The notes under the pieces are model-generated. The model had not been told where the DNA came from. It made no database searches and saw nothing but the letters and a program-made list of their open reading frames with translations. This document shows positions 17,465 to 26,450 of a stretch of 51,762 nt of DNA, piece by piece; position 1 is the stretch's first letter, and the number at the start of each line of letters is the position of its first letter. Both the position numbers and the translations under genes were made by a program. Source of the stretch: Clostridiales bacterium (lineage in GTDB: Bacteria > Bacillota > Clostridia > Lachnospirales > Lachnospiraceae); NCBI GenBank assembly GCA_021201535.1, contig JAJQEU010000093.1, positions 1 through 51,762 on the forward strand, read 5' to 3'.

Positions 17465-18685
17465 TCGGGAACTCAGCGCATCAGCCGCATCCACTTCATC
17501 CACCACGGCGGAAAAGCTCCCGTCCAGCATATAGGCGCGAACCCTGTCACCGGGCACAAGATCGGCCGTCCCCCGCAGTCTGCGTCCGTCGGCTTTTGCC
17601 AGATAAGCGTAACCGCTCTGCAGCTTTTTCAGCGGAGAATCCGCATCCAGCGCCGCCGCGTACAGCTGCAGCCGGTGCCGCTTTTCCGTGATCAGCTGCT
17701 CCATCCGGTTCTGCAGACGTTCCTGAAAATCCGCCGCGGCCTGCCGGTTTTCCAGCAGACGGTTTTTCGGATTTAAAACCTGCAGGCGCAGTTCATACTG
17801 CCGGATCCTCGCCTCCGTCTGCTCCAGCCTGTCCGCGACCGCGCGGTTTAAGGCCAGGCGCGCGGCATCGATTTGCTCCAGCAGCCGCCGGATATCAAAC
17901 ACGGCCAGCTCCGCCGCCGCGGACGGCGTCGGTGCCCGCAGATCAGCCACATAATCCGCAATGGTCGTATCTGTCTCATGTCCCACCGCGGATATGATCG
18001 GAACCGAACAGTCAAAGATCGCTCTGGCCACGATCTCCTCATTGAAAGCCCAGAGATCCTCGATGGAACCGCCGCCGCGCCCGACGATGATCACATCCAC
18101 ACCGCGCGCCTCCAGCGCACGGATCCCGTTCACGATGGATGCAGCCGCTCCGTCGCCCTGCACCTGCGCCGGATAAAGAATCAGCTGTACAAAAGGGTTT
18201 CTTCGATGAGAGATGTTCCGTATATCCTGCACGGCCGCTCCGGTGGGCGCCGTGACCACTCCGATGCGGGACGCATATTCCGGAATCGGCTGTTTATACT
18301 CCGGGGAAAACATCCCCATCTCCTCCAGCTCCCGCTTCAGCGCTTCGTATTTCTGATAAAGCAGACCGGCTCCCTGCAAAAGGATCTGCTCCGCATAGAG
18401 CTGATATCTCCCGTCTCTCTCATAAACGCGGATCGATCCGAACGCGATCACCTTGTTGCCCGCTTTCATCGGAAACGCAAGCCCCTTCTTCCTGGATCCC
18501 GCAAACATAACCGCTGACAGCACACCTGAGACATCCTTCAGCGTAAAATAAATATGCCCCGAGGAATGGTACTTACAGTTTGACACCTCGCCGCTCACCC
18601 AGATACGGTTCATCATGAAGTCCTGGGCGAACATATTTTTAATGTAGGCATTGACCTGCCCTACGGAATAAACACTGCCCGTCAT
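17456..18685 (-). CDS. xseA: Exodeoxyribonuclease VII large subunit
   Basis: A 409-residue XseA: N-terminal OB fold (NRIWVSGEVSNCKYHSSGHIYFTLKD), the catalytic core with VVTAPTGAAVQDI, IIVGRGGGSIEDLWAFN and SAVGHETDTTIADYVAD, and a C-terminal helical region that binds XseB. Degrades single-stranded DNA from both ends. ATG overlaps the nusB stop (ATGA). Confidence 0.97.
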   Translation of the reverse strand: MTGSVYSVGQVNAYIKNMFAQDFMMNRIWVSGEVSNCKYHSSGHIYFTLKDVSGVLSAVMFAGSRKKGLAFPMKAGNKVIAFGSIRVYERDGRYQLYAEQILLQGAGLLYQKYEALKRELEEMGMFSPEYKQPIPEYASRIGVVTAPTGAAVQDIRNISHRRNPFVQLILYPAQVQGDGAAASIVNGIRALEARGVDVIIVGRGGGSIEDLWAFNEEIVARAIFDCSVPIISAVGHETDTTIADYVADLRAPTPSAAAELAVFDIRRLLEQIDAARLALNRAVADRLEQTEARIRQYELRLQVLNPKNRLLENRQAAADFQERLQNRMEQLITEKRHRLQLYAAALDADSPLKKLQSGYAYLAKADGRRLRGTADLVPGDRVRAYMLDGSFSAVVDEVDAADALSSRSG

Positions 18686-19074
18686 ACCAGCTTCGCCAGG
18701 ATACCGTTGACAAACCCCGGTCCGTGCTCATCTCCGTACCGTTTTGCCAGCTCCACCGCCTCGTTGATCGCGACGGAAACCGGCATCTCCTCCTCATAAT
18801 TCATCTCATACACCGCCAGGCGGATGATCGCGAGCTCCGCCTTTGCCATACGGCCCGTCTTCCACTTCTCGGCACGCGCGTTGATTATCTCATCAATCTC
18901 ATCCAGATGCCGGCAGATATCCTCTGTTTTTTCCTTAATATAAGTGATATCCGTCTCTGAAGCCTCCATCTGACCGACGCTCAGATCCAGCTGTTCCTCC
19001 AGCTCTTCTCTCGCATAGAACTCTGCACGAAAAAGAATCTTAAAAATCTGCTCCCTGATCTCTCTTCGGCTCAT
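18682..19074 (-). CDS. nusB: Transcription antitermination factor NusB
   Basis: A 130-residue all-helical NusB. REIREQIFKILFRAEF starts the first helix; PVSVAINEAVELAKRYGDEHGPGFVNGILAKL is the conserved C-terminal signature. Works with NusE (S10) on rRNA leader boxA. GGGGAGG precedes the ATG. It is the first gene of the operon. Confidence 0.96.
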   Translation of the reverse strand: MSRREIREQIFKILFRAEFYAREELEEQLDLSVGQMEASETDITYIKEKTEDICRHLDEIDEIINARAEKWKTGRMAKAELAIIRLAVYEMNYEEEMPVSVAINEAVELAKRYGDEHGPGFVNGILAKLV

Positions 19075-19108
19075 GTAATCCTCCCCGTTTCACTGATCTC
19101 ACAATCGT

Positions 19109-19137
19109 AGTATAGCAAAATTTCTTATATTTGAAAA
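19109..19137 (-). promoter_or_regulatory. Sigma-A promoter of the nusB operon
   Basis: Read leftward: TTTTCA, 17 bases, TATACT, with the ATG of nusB about 35 bases downstream. It probably drives the whole nusB-to-recN block. Confidence 0.7.
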
Positions 19138-19160
19138 CTCTTTTCTCTCATTTCACGCAT

Positions 19161-21188
19161 TCACTCATTGGGGGAAAGCATCGGATCGCACATATGGAGC
19201 AGTTCCTGCTCTGAGATCACCGGCACGCCGAGACTGCGGGCCTTGTCCAGCTTGGAACCGGCATTCTCACCGGCGACCAGAAAGCTGGTCTTTTTACTCA
19301 CGCTGCCGGTACAGCGCCCGCCGTTTTTCCCGATCAGTTCTTCGATTTCCTTTCGTCCGAACTGCTCCAGTGTCCCTGTGACCACGATCGTCAGGCCCTT
19401 CAGAGGCTGAGAGTCCGCCGTCGATATCTCCGTCTCCGCCGAATCATCCGCTGTCGAGACTCGAACGCCCATCTCTTCCAGCTGGCGCAGCATCTCCGTA
19501 TGGCGCGGATCATCAAAAAACACGCGGATAGCACGGGCTGTGATCTCTCCCACATCGGGAAGCCGGACAAGCTCCTCCACCTGTGCCTTCGACAGATCCC
19601 AGAGGCTGTGATAGTGCTTCATGATCTGGCGCGCGGAGATTCTGCCGACATTGCGGATGGCAAAGCCGGTCAGAAGACGGTCCGGGTCATTCTGTTTCGA
19701 CGCCTCGATGGAAGACAGGATCCGGTCCGTATTTTTCTCTTTTCCGAGAATGCCCTGTTCGATCATCTCGTCCCGGTGTTCATGCAGGCGGTAGATATCC
19801 GGAATATTCTTTATATATCCCTGTTCCACCAGACTTTCCATATATTTTGATCCGAAATTTTTGATATCCATCGCATCCTTGCCCGCAAAATAGGCAAGCG
19901 TGCGCAAAAGCTGCGCCGGACAGGAGGGATTTTCACAGTAAATATCACTCGTATCCTCCTCCCGTATGAGCGTCGAACCGCAGACCGGGCAGCTGGTCGG
20001 AGCCTCATAAGGCCGGCCGGTCTTTTTCGTCACGCGGACGATCGCCGGTATGATCTCGCCCTGCTTTCTGCAGATGGCAGTGCAGCCCTCCGACACGCCC
20101 ATTTTCTGAATAAAATCTACATTGTGCAGAGTCGCCTTCTGTACATTCGTCCCGCACAGCCGAACCGGTTCTTTAAAGATGGCACGGAATGTCATCTTTC
20201 CGGTGCGTCCGACATTGACCTCGATCTGATCGATCACGACCTCCTTCTCCTCCGGCGGGTATTTGTAGGCGATATGACCGGCCGAATACTTGCTCCCCGC
20301 CGGAAAATCCGCCCGGTACGCGATCTGATCGATCTTTACGACCGCGCCGTCGATATCATGGCCGAGATCGCCTCTTGACTCCCCGATCGCATCGATAGCC
20401 GCAAGAACTTCCTCCGGAGAGGAACAAAGCGTATGCGTCACCGCGGCGACGCCCTTCTCCCGCAGCAGATCCAGCGCCTCCGCGTGGGAAAGCATCAGAT
20501 CCATCCCGTTGTCATATGCATCCTGCACATTGAAAACGAACATCCGCAGTCCGCGCTTTTTCACCACACCGGCATCCAGCTGGCGCAGCGTCCCCGCAGC
20601 AAGGTTTCGAGGATTGGCCGCCCTGCGCTTCCCGGCGGACTCCCGTTCCCCGTTGAACCGCTCAAAATCCTGATGGGACATGTAGACCTCCCCGCGCAGT
20701 TCCAGATAACCTGGGAGATCGATCTGTTTTACCACATCGGGGATCACCATCGCGTTCTGCGTCACATCCTCGCCGGTCAGTCCGTCGCCGCGGGTCTCTG
20801 CGAGAATGAGGCTCCCGTCCTGATAACGCAGACTCATGCTGAGTCCGTCAATCTTTTCCTCCACGCAAAAACGCGCGTCCGGATGCAGGCGAAGCACCTC
20901 ATTCACCCAGGAAACCACCTCCTCCCTGGTAAATACATCCTGAATGCTGAGCATCGGGACGTGATGAGCCACCTCCACGCCCGCCTCCCGCTTCGCGCTG
21001 CCGCCGATCTTCTGCGTCGGAGAATCCGGCGTCACCCAGTCGGGATGCGACGCCTCGATCTCCTTCAGCGAAAGCATCATCCGGTCATATTCAAAATCGC
21101 TGATCTCGGGTGCGTCCTCGTTGTAATAACGATTCATATGGTAGTTGATCATCGTTTGCAGTTCTTCGTATTTCTGTCTCTCAGTCAT
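19161..21188 (-). CDS. ligA: NAD-dependent DNA ligase
   Basis: A 675-residue LigA, joining nicks in replication and repair. The AMP-accepting lysine is K112 in EEKIDGLSMS; the zinc finger is CPVC...CENPSC near 405-430; helix-hairpin-helix motifs follow, and a BRCT domain ends the protein (about 595-670). The start at ATG 21188 has GGAG ten bases upstream and begins MTERQKYEEL; in-frame codons further upstream overlap the preceding gene and have no family similarity. Confidence 0.97.
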   Translation of the reverse strand: MTERQKYEELQTMINYHMNRYYNEDAPEISDFEYDRMMLSLKEIEASHPDWVTPDSPTQKIGGSAKREAGVEVAHHVPMLSIQDVFTREEVVSWVNEVLRLHPDARFCVEEKIDGLSMSLRYQDGSLILAETRGDGLTGEDVTQNAMVIPDVVKQIDLPGYLELRGEVYMSHQDFERFNGERESAGKRRAANPRNLAAGTLRQLDAGVVKKRGLRMFVFNVQDAYDNGMDLMLSHAEALDLLREKGVAAVTHTLCSSPEEVLAAIDAIGESRGDLGHDIDGAVVKIDQIAYRADFPAGSKYSAGHIAYKYPPEEKEVVIDQIEVNVGRTGKMTFRAIFKEPVRLCGTNVQKATLHNVDFIQKMGVSEGCTAICRKQGEIIPAIVRVTKKTGRPYEAPTSCPVCGSTLIREEDTSDIYCENPSCPAQLLRTLAYFAGKDAMDIKNFGSKYMESLVEQGYIKNIPDIYRLHEHRDEMIEQGILGKEKNTDRILSSIEASKQNDPDRLLTGFAIRNVGRISARQIMKHYHSLWDLSKAQVEELVRLPDVGEITARAIRVFFDDPRHTEMLRQLEEMGVRVSTADDSAETEISTADSQPLKGLTIVVTGTLEQFGRKEIEELIGKNGGRCTGSVSKKTSFLVAGENAGSKLDKARSLGVPVISEQELLHMCDPMLSPNE

Positions 21189-21289
21189 GTATAATCTCCG
21201 TTTCCGGCGTCCGGCCGCATGATGAATGTCTCTTTTTTCTTTCCTTTTGATCCCTGGTGCGCTCTGCGGACTGACCCGCACGGTGATGT

Positions 21290-22051
21290 TCACCGGATCG
21301 CGTTCGACAATGGCGCACTGTAAGACTGCCCGATCAGACGATACATATCCCGCTTCTCCTTTTCCGTGAGACCGCGGTATGTGCCCGGCGGCAGATCACC
21401 CAGATAAATATTCATGATCCGAACCCGGGTCAGCCGCACAACCCGGTATCCGAACGCCTCGCACATCCGCCGGATCTGACGGTTATATCCCTGTGTCAGC
21501 ACGATGGAAAAGGTGCGCTTTCCCGTCCTTTTTACCCTGCATTTCCTCGTAGTGACATCCAGATCCCGCAGATAAACGCCGCCGCGCATGCCATCCAGAA
21601 ACGCAGCGTCGATCTCCCGGTCCGTCGTGACTGTATATTCTTTTTCATGGTAATTCCCGGCCCGCATGATCCGGTTGACCAGATCTCCCTGATTAGTCAG
21701 CAGAATCAGCCCTTCCGAATCCTTATCGAGTCTTCCGACGGGATAAATCCGTTTTGGATAATCTATGTAATCTATGATATTATTTTTTTCGCGTTTCTCA
21801 GCGGTACAGACAATCCCCCGCGGCTTGTGAAACGCGAGCAGGATCTCCTCTTCCTCCGGGACAACCGGTTTCCCGTGAAAAGACACGGTCGCACCGGCGG
21901 GAACCCGGTCTCCGGTCTCGGCGACACGCCCGTCAATCCGGACGCTCCCGGCCGCGATCTCGCGATCGGCCTCGCGTCTGGAACAGACGCCGGCCGCGCT
22001 TAAATACCTGTTGATCCGAACTCCGCTCTGCTGATTTTCTTTTTCATCCAT
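21290..22051 (-). CDS. rRNA pseudouridine synthase, RluF/RluB type
   Basis: A 253-residue RsuA-family synthase: S4 domain (12-60, RINRYLSAAGVCSRREADREI), catalytic motif GRLDKDSEGLILLTNQG, and QGYNRQIRRMCEAFGYRV. The C-terminal LTEKEKRDMYRLI resembles RluF, which modifies a uridine of 23S rRNA; the exact target cannot be read from sequence. GGAGGG lies 11 bases before the ATG. It is 101 bases upstream of ligA on the same strand. Confidence 0.9.
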   Translation of the reverse strand: MDEKENQQSGVRINRYLSAAGVCSRREADREIAAGSVRIDGRVAETGDRVPAGATVSFHGKPVVPEEEEILLAFHKPRGIVCTAEKREKNNIIDYIDYPKRIYPVGRLDKDSEGLILLTNQGDLVNRIMRAGNYHEKEYTVTTDREIDAAFLDGMRGGVYLRDLDVTTRKCRVKRTGKRTFSIVLTQGYNRQIRRMCEAFGYRVVRLTRVRIMNIYLGDLPPGTYRGLTEKEKRDMYRLIGQSYSAPLSNAIR

Positions 22052-22146
22052 GCTGCTGCGTCCCTCCGCACCGTCTCATTCTCTCAAAAACACTCTTTTG
22101 TCCGTCATACCTGTGCCGGTTCGCCGGAATCTGAACATACATACCC

Positions 22147-22587
22147 CTACGATTTCTTAAATCTGTCCAGTTTTTTCAGATTTTCCTCCTCAAAGTCAAT
22201 CATGTCCCTGGCCAGCTCCGTCGCGTAGACGCCGGCATCCTTATATTTGTGGATCGCCTTTTTCAGCTCGTCGGCGCCGCGCCGGTTGCCCTTCTGCATC
22301 AGATCCGCAACATGCGACGTACTGTCAGTGACAGCCGTCCTCATTTTCACAGCCGACTTCAGCATTTTCGCAGCCATCGGTCTGGTCTTGCCGGCTTCTT
22401 TGCCGCTCTGGTTCAGCCGGTCGTCGGCCTTCTGTTCAAACTCCCGCATTTTTCCGGCTTCTATATGCAGTTCATAGGCGAACTCCTCATCATAAACATC
22501 CTGTAACACCTGCTGAATGGCTTCTACTCCCATACTGGAATTCCTGCAGACCTCATGCAGAAGACGGGCTTCGTCATTTTCACTCAT
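22147..22587 (-). CDS. Conserved helical protein of unknown function
   Basis: A 146-residue protein predicted almost wholly helical, rich in Lys, Glu, Met and Ala. It begins with SENDEARLLHEVCRNSSMGVEAI and contains RDMIDFEEENLKKLDRFKK at the end. No membrane segment or catalytic motif is visible. The up-down helix pattern and conserved Glu/His positions recall ferritin-like bundles such as DUF2383, but that is a guess from shape only. A strong GGAGG ribosome site precedes the ATG, so it is very likely a real gene. Confidence 0.75.
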   Translation of the reverse strand: MSENDEARLLHEVCRNSSMGVEAIQQVLQDVYDEEFAYELHIEAGKMREFEQKADDRLNQSGKEAGKTRPMAAKMLKSAVKMRTAVTDSTSHVADLMQKGNRRGADELKKAIHKYKDAGVYATELARDMIDFEEENLKKLDRFKKS

Positions 22588-22878
22588 ATGATACCTCCTG
22601 TTTCATCCGTGCATGCCCGAAATCTTTCCGCAGATACAAAAAGTTTCAGAAATGCACCTCTGTCAGTCAGTATCTCCCCGTGTAAAATGATCTATACAGG
22701 TGCTTTCTTCCATCCGTTCAGAATAACTTTTCAGGGAACAGAAAAACTGCTCCCTGACACATTTTTAAATATTTAACTGATCATGTTCCGCCGTGCGCTC
22801 ATTAAATCGTGATTTCATCACGATTCACTTCGCCGCTCGTCAAATTCATGCAAGCATGATTTTCCTCGCTTGCGCTCA
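22588..22878. repeat. Gene-free gap with several hairpins
   Basis: No gene is supported. The gap holds an 11-bp stem with one mismatch (22731-22741 and 22747-22757) followed rightward by TTTTT, a perfect 8-bp stem (22805-22812, 22818-22825), a 6-bp stem (22846-22859), and an 11-base direct repeat TGCGCTCATTA at 22794-22804 and 22871-22881, whose second copy covers the stop codon of the SH3 gene. Confidence 0.5.
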
Positions 22879-24363
22879 TTACATGCCGGCCAGTATATCC
22901 GTCCTTATGTATCCTGTCTTCCCGTTCCAGTTAACCTGCGTCCAGCCCTCGCTGTAGCTGGTCACGACCGTCACCTGCTCACCCGCGTAGGCCAGCCCGA
23001 TCCTCTCCGAGCTCTCGCTCATGGAAGATCGAATATTCACCGAGGCGGTCAGCGTGATCGTCGATCCCGCCGTCAGAGAAGAGGCTGAAGCGGTCGTCAC
23101 ATCCGCAGAAATATACTCGCTCTTGATATAGCCAACAATCTCACCGGTCTTTACCTTCGTCCACCCGTCCGACGTGACGGCAAGCTGCCTGATCTGAGAT
23201 CCCGCCGTCGCCGAGGCGAGAACTGCCGACGACTCGCTCGGCTCCTGACGGATATTGACGGTATCCGTCACATAGACCCACGCCTTGTTTTCCGTCTCCG
23301 TCGTTTCCTCTGTTTCAGCCGTCTCCGCGGCAGCCTCCTCCGCGGCGGCCGCCTCTTCTGCTGCGGCAGCTTCCTCCGCGGCCGCTTCTTCTGCTGCCGT
23401 CTCTTCCTCTACCTGCTGGGCTGCTTCCTCGGTCTTTTGCTGCTGGGCCGCCTCATATTCTGCAATCCAGGAATTGACCGCATCCGCCAGCGTGCCCTCC
23501 ACCAGGGTACGGAGAGCTTCATCCTGCTCCAGCGCCTGATCATAATTCGTCTGCACGCCGGCCTGAAGCGCGATCACATCATCGGTGGACTCGTAAGCCT
23601 GGATCAGCTGAACAATGGCCTGATCCAGCGTATACTCCTGATAGAGCAGATTAAACGGGCTGTAAGTATTATCAATATAAACCGTACCGTCATCATTCAC
23701 CCGGACATAAAAGAAATCCATCCCCGGCGCAGCGGTATCCACACCCGTATACTTCACATCGAAAGAAGCTGAAACAATGTAAGCGGATTCATCCTCCCCG
23801 GTCTTGGTATAGCAGACGATATTGTCATAATCATCCACATATGCGCTGTACATCTGAATGTAGGATTTCTCGGAATCCGACATCGGATACGCGTACTGCA
23901 GGATGCTCTCGACATCGCCATCCGCGTAACACGCATAATAGTCTGCGATCAGCGCATTGATCTGCTCGTGCGCATCTGTCTCATATTCCTGCGAAGAGAC
24001 CGGCTGTTCCAGATTCTGTGCCTCCAGCTTCGCCGCTCTCTGCCTCAGACCCCAGCTGATGAGCGCGATCAGGACAATGATCACCACGACGGCGATCACG
24101 ATCAGGTGAAGATTTTTCCTGGCTATTTTCTGTGCCTTTTCCCTTTTTGCGGCTTCTGCGTCCACGCTCCTGCGCTTCGTCTTTTTTTTGGAGATCAGCT
24201 CATCCTGAATCTCGGTTCCCTCTGCCATTCTGGATTTATCCCGCACAGATTCATGGGAAATGAACTCCAGATCGTCCAGCACATCCGGTTCCTGTGCCGG
24301 TTCTGATTTTGATTCTTCTTTTGATTCCTGTTCCGTTAATTTATCTTTTTCAAAGTCTGACAT
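22879..24363 (-). CDS. Membrane-anchored protein with two SH3b domains
   Basis: A 494-residue protein: acidic/basic cytoplasmic N terminus (1-84), one membrane helix (about 85-105), an extracytoplasmic domain (about 115-300), an Ala/Glu repeat tract (about 310-350), and two bacterial SH3 domains (about 358-420 and 428-492; DTVNIRQEPSESS and ASVNIRSSMSESS). SH3b domains commonly bind peptidoglycan, so a wall-linked surface role is likely. No hydrolase domain is present. An AAAGGAG site precedes ATG. The second half resembles the architecture of many Lachnospiraceae surface proteins; the middle domain I do not recognise. Confidence 0.85.
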   Translation of the reverse strand: MSDFEKDKLTEQESKEESKSEPAQEPDVLDDLEFISHESVRDKSRMAEGTEIQDELISKKKTKRRSVDAEAAKREKAQKIARKNLHLIVIAVVVIIVLIALISWGLRQRAAKLEAQNLEQPVSSQEYETDAHEQINALIADYYACYADGDVESILQYAYPMSDSEKSYIQMYSAYVDDYDNIVCYTKTGEDESAYIVSASFDVKYTGVDTAAPGMDFFYVRVNDDGTVYIDNTYSPFNLLYQEYTLDQAIVQLIQAYESTDDVIALQAGVQTNYDQALEQDEALRTLVEGTLADAVNSWIAEYEAAQQQKTEEAAQQVEEETAAEEAAAEEAAAAEEAAAAEEAAAETAETEETTETENKAWVYVTDTVNIRQEPSESSAVLASATAGSQIRQLAVTSDGWTKVKTGEIVGYIKSEYISADVTTASASSLTAGSTITLTASVNIRSSMSESSERIGLAYAGEQVTVVTSYSEGWTQVNWNGKTGYIRTDILAGM

Positions 24364-24499
24364 ATGCGATACTCCTTTAAACTGTTCGTATTTAATGTGC
24401 CAAAACTTATATCTCCATCATGATTATTATACAGTCTGCTGTGAGTTGTGGAAGTAATTCTAACATAAACAGAGTTTTTAATCAAGGCGGCTTTGTGAA

Positions 24500-24985
24500 T
24501 CAGAGAAAATCTTCCAGCTTTTTTCTGGTTTCCTTTACCAGATGGTGATCTTTTCCGGAGGCATTGATCCCGATCACAACATCGCCGTCCAGTAAAACAG
24601 AGGGAAACTGAAAATCACACAGACTCTGATCGCTGCTGACATTGACCGGTATCTCCTTTTTGCGGCAGAGCGCAGCGATTTCCCGGTTCAGATGGATGTC
24701 GTCCGTCGCCGCAAAAACCAGATCCCGTCCTTCCAGATCACCCGATTCAAAAATTCTGTAAAAAATACGGACAGCGCCGCTGTCTGCCAGCTGTCTCAAG
24801 CCATCCGTCGTCTCCGGTGCGACCACACTGATATGCCCGGCAAATCCCAGAAGGGTATGCACACGTCTGTCCGCCACCGCACCGCCTCCCACGAACAATA
24901 TATTCTTTTCGCTTAAATCAATAAATAACGGAAAAAGCAATTCTGATCCTTCCTCTGTCACGCAGTCTGTGAGTACAAAAATCAT
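24500..24985 (-). CDS. Precorrin-2 dehydrogenase / siroheme synthase N-terminal-type protein
   Basis: A 161-residue protein with the NAD-binding FPLFIDLSEKNILFVGGGAVADRR and FAATDDIHLNREIAALCRKKEIPVNVSSD of Met8/CysG-N. It oxidises precorrin-2 to sirohydrochlorin and may add iron. It is shorter than stand-alone Met8-like proteins (about 200), lacking most of the C-terminal helical part. The first 17 residues before LFPLF are not conserved, but the ATG overlaps the hemL stop (ATGA), favouring that start. Third in the hemB-hemL operon, it links the tetrapyrrole route to siroheme or cobalamin. Confidence 0.88.
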   Translation of the reverse strand: MIFVLTDCVTEEGSELLFPLFIDLSEKNILFVGGGAVADRRVHTLLGFAGHISVVAPETTDGLRQLADSGAVRIFYRIFESGDLEGRDLVFAATDDIHLNREIAALCRKKEIPVNVSSDQSLCDFQFPSVLLDGDVVIGINASGKDHHLVKETRKKLEDFL

Positions 24986-26265
24986 CTGTACAGCTGCAAA
25001 TATTCTTTCATCCGTTCCAGGGTCATCTGCAGCTCTTCCTCCGAATGAGCCGCTGACAAAAACATCGCCTCAAACTGCGCGGGCGCCAGATAGATGCCGT
25101 GAGCAAGCATGTACCGGAAATATTCCGCGTACTTTGCGGTATCAGATGTCTTTGCCGTCTCATAATCAACCACGTCTGCATCCGTGAAGAAGACACAGCC
25201 AAGCGAACCGCAGGCATTGACTGTCGCGGGAATCCCGGATTGAGAGGCGAGTTTCCGGATCTCCCCGAAAAACCACGCGCCCGTGCGATTCAGATCCCTG
25301 TAAATCTGAGGATGCTCTTTCAGTATGGTAAGCTGCGCCAGACCGGCCGCCATGGCGACCGGATTTCCGCTCAGCGTGCCCGCCTGATAGACAGGTCCGA
25401 CGGGAGCGACGCACGCCATGATCTCACGCTTTCCGCCGTATGCGCCCACCGGCATGCCCGCGCCGATGATTTTCCCGAAGGTGACGAGATCCGCATTCAC
25501 TCCGAAATACTCCTGCGCACCGCCGAACGCGAGACGGAATCCCGTGATCACCTCATCGAAGATCAGCACCGCACCGTATTTCGTGCACAGGCTCCGAAGT
25601 GTCTCCAGAAAATCCTGTTCCGGCGGGACAACCCCCATATTGGCGCCCACCGGCTCTACAATAACCGCGGCGATCTCCTCCGGAAATTCTTCAAACAGCT
25701 TCTGTACAGATACCGCATCATTGTAAACCGCAGAGAGTGTATCCTTCGTACACCCCTCAGGCACCCCGGCGCTGTCCGGGATACCCGCCGTCATGACGCC
25801 GGATCCTGCCTTCACCAGAAGCGCGTCGGAATGTCCGTGATAACATCCCATGAATTTTACGATTTTATCCCTGCCTGTGTAACCTCTTGCCGCCCGGAGC
25901 GCACTCATCACGGCCTCCGTGCCGGAATTTACCATGCGGACCATATCCAGATTCGGAACGGAACCGCAGATCAGCTCAGCCATCTCTACCTCGCGCTTCG
26001 TGGCGGCTCCGTAGCTTAAGCCTTTTTCACACGCCCGGATGACCGCCTCACGCACCGCCGGATGATTGTGTCCCAGGATCATCGGTCCCCACGAACCGAC
26101 AAAATCCAGATATTCCCTTCCATCCTCATCCTTCAGATGCGTGCCGTCGGCAGACGCGATCATCCGCGGTGTAAGCCCCACGGATCCGAATGCGCGCACC
26201 GGACTGTTCACACCGCCCGGAATCACTCTTTCGGCACGCATAAATAATTGTTCTGATTTTGTCAT
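24982..26265 (-). CDS. hemL: Glutamate-1-semialdehyde 2,1-aminomutase
   Basis: A 427-residue class III aminotransferase-fold enzyme producing 5-aminolevulinate. PLP lysine K265 in TFGKIIGAGMPVGAYGG; FDEVITGFR and NSGTEAVMSALR are conserved. ATG 26265 is preferred over the adjacent in-frame GTG because GGAG lies nine bases before it. It follows hemB by 185 bases of repeat-rich DNA. Operation of the C5 pathway would need a glutamyl-tRNA reductase encoded elsewhere. Confidence 0.96.
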   Translation of the reverse strand: MTKSEQLFMRAERVIPGGVNSPVRAFGSVGLTPRMIASADGTHLKDEDGREYLDFVGSWGPMILGHNHPAVREAVIRACEKGLSYGAATKREVEMAELICGSVPNLDMVRMVNSGTEAVMSALRAARGYTGRDKIVKFMGCYHGHSDALLVKAGSGVMTAGIPDSAGVPEGCTKDTLSAVYNDAVSVQKLFEEFPEEIAAVIVEPVGANMGVVPPEQDFLETLRSLCTKYGAVLIFDEVITGFRLAFGGAQEYFGVNADLVTFGKIIGAGMPVGAYGGKREIMACVAPVGPVYQAGTLSGNPVAMAAGLAQLTILKEHPQIYRDLNRTGAWFFGEIRKLASQSGIPATVNACGSLGCVFFTDADVVDYETAKTSDTAKYAEYFRYMLAHGIYLAPAQFEAMFLSAAHSEEELQMTLERMKEYLQLYR

Positions 26266-26311
26266 CACCTGTCTCTCCTCGCTCTATATGCATCACAGCC
26301 CATAAACGCCT

Positions 26312-26395
26312 TGCCTCCGGGAGCGGGGGCTTTGCTACTCAAGGCGCGTCTGCAGTGCCTGATATACGGCCGTGCCTCCGGGGGCGGGGGCTCTG
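26312..26395. repeat. GC-rich repeated sequence between hemB and hemL
   Basis: Two 23-base copies of TGCCTCCGGG-x-GCGGGGGCT-x-TGC (26312-26334 and 26373-26395), two differences, with flanking TGCATC-x-CAGCCC copies near 26288 and 26414. It resembles the GCCTCCGGCGG / GGGGCTCTGCCCC intergenic sequences often seen in gut Clostridia. No gene is present. Confidence 0.6.
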
Positions 26396-26450
26396 CCCCT
26401 GCGATCCCTCTGTCTGCATCGCAGCCCCAAAGCCTCGCCGCGACCCGGAT

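Noticed and set aside
22555-22776. A 73-codon rightward frame after the unknown helical gene
   Set aside because: No ribosome site, overlaps a gene end and a hairpin, and has no motif.
23320-23420. Repetitive GCC/TCC tract as a non-coding satellite
   Set aside because: It encodes the Ala/Glu linker of the SH3b protein in frame, so it is coding low-complexity sequence.
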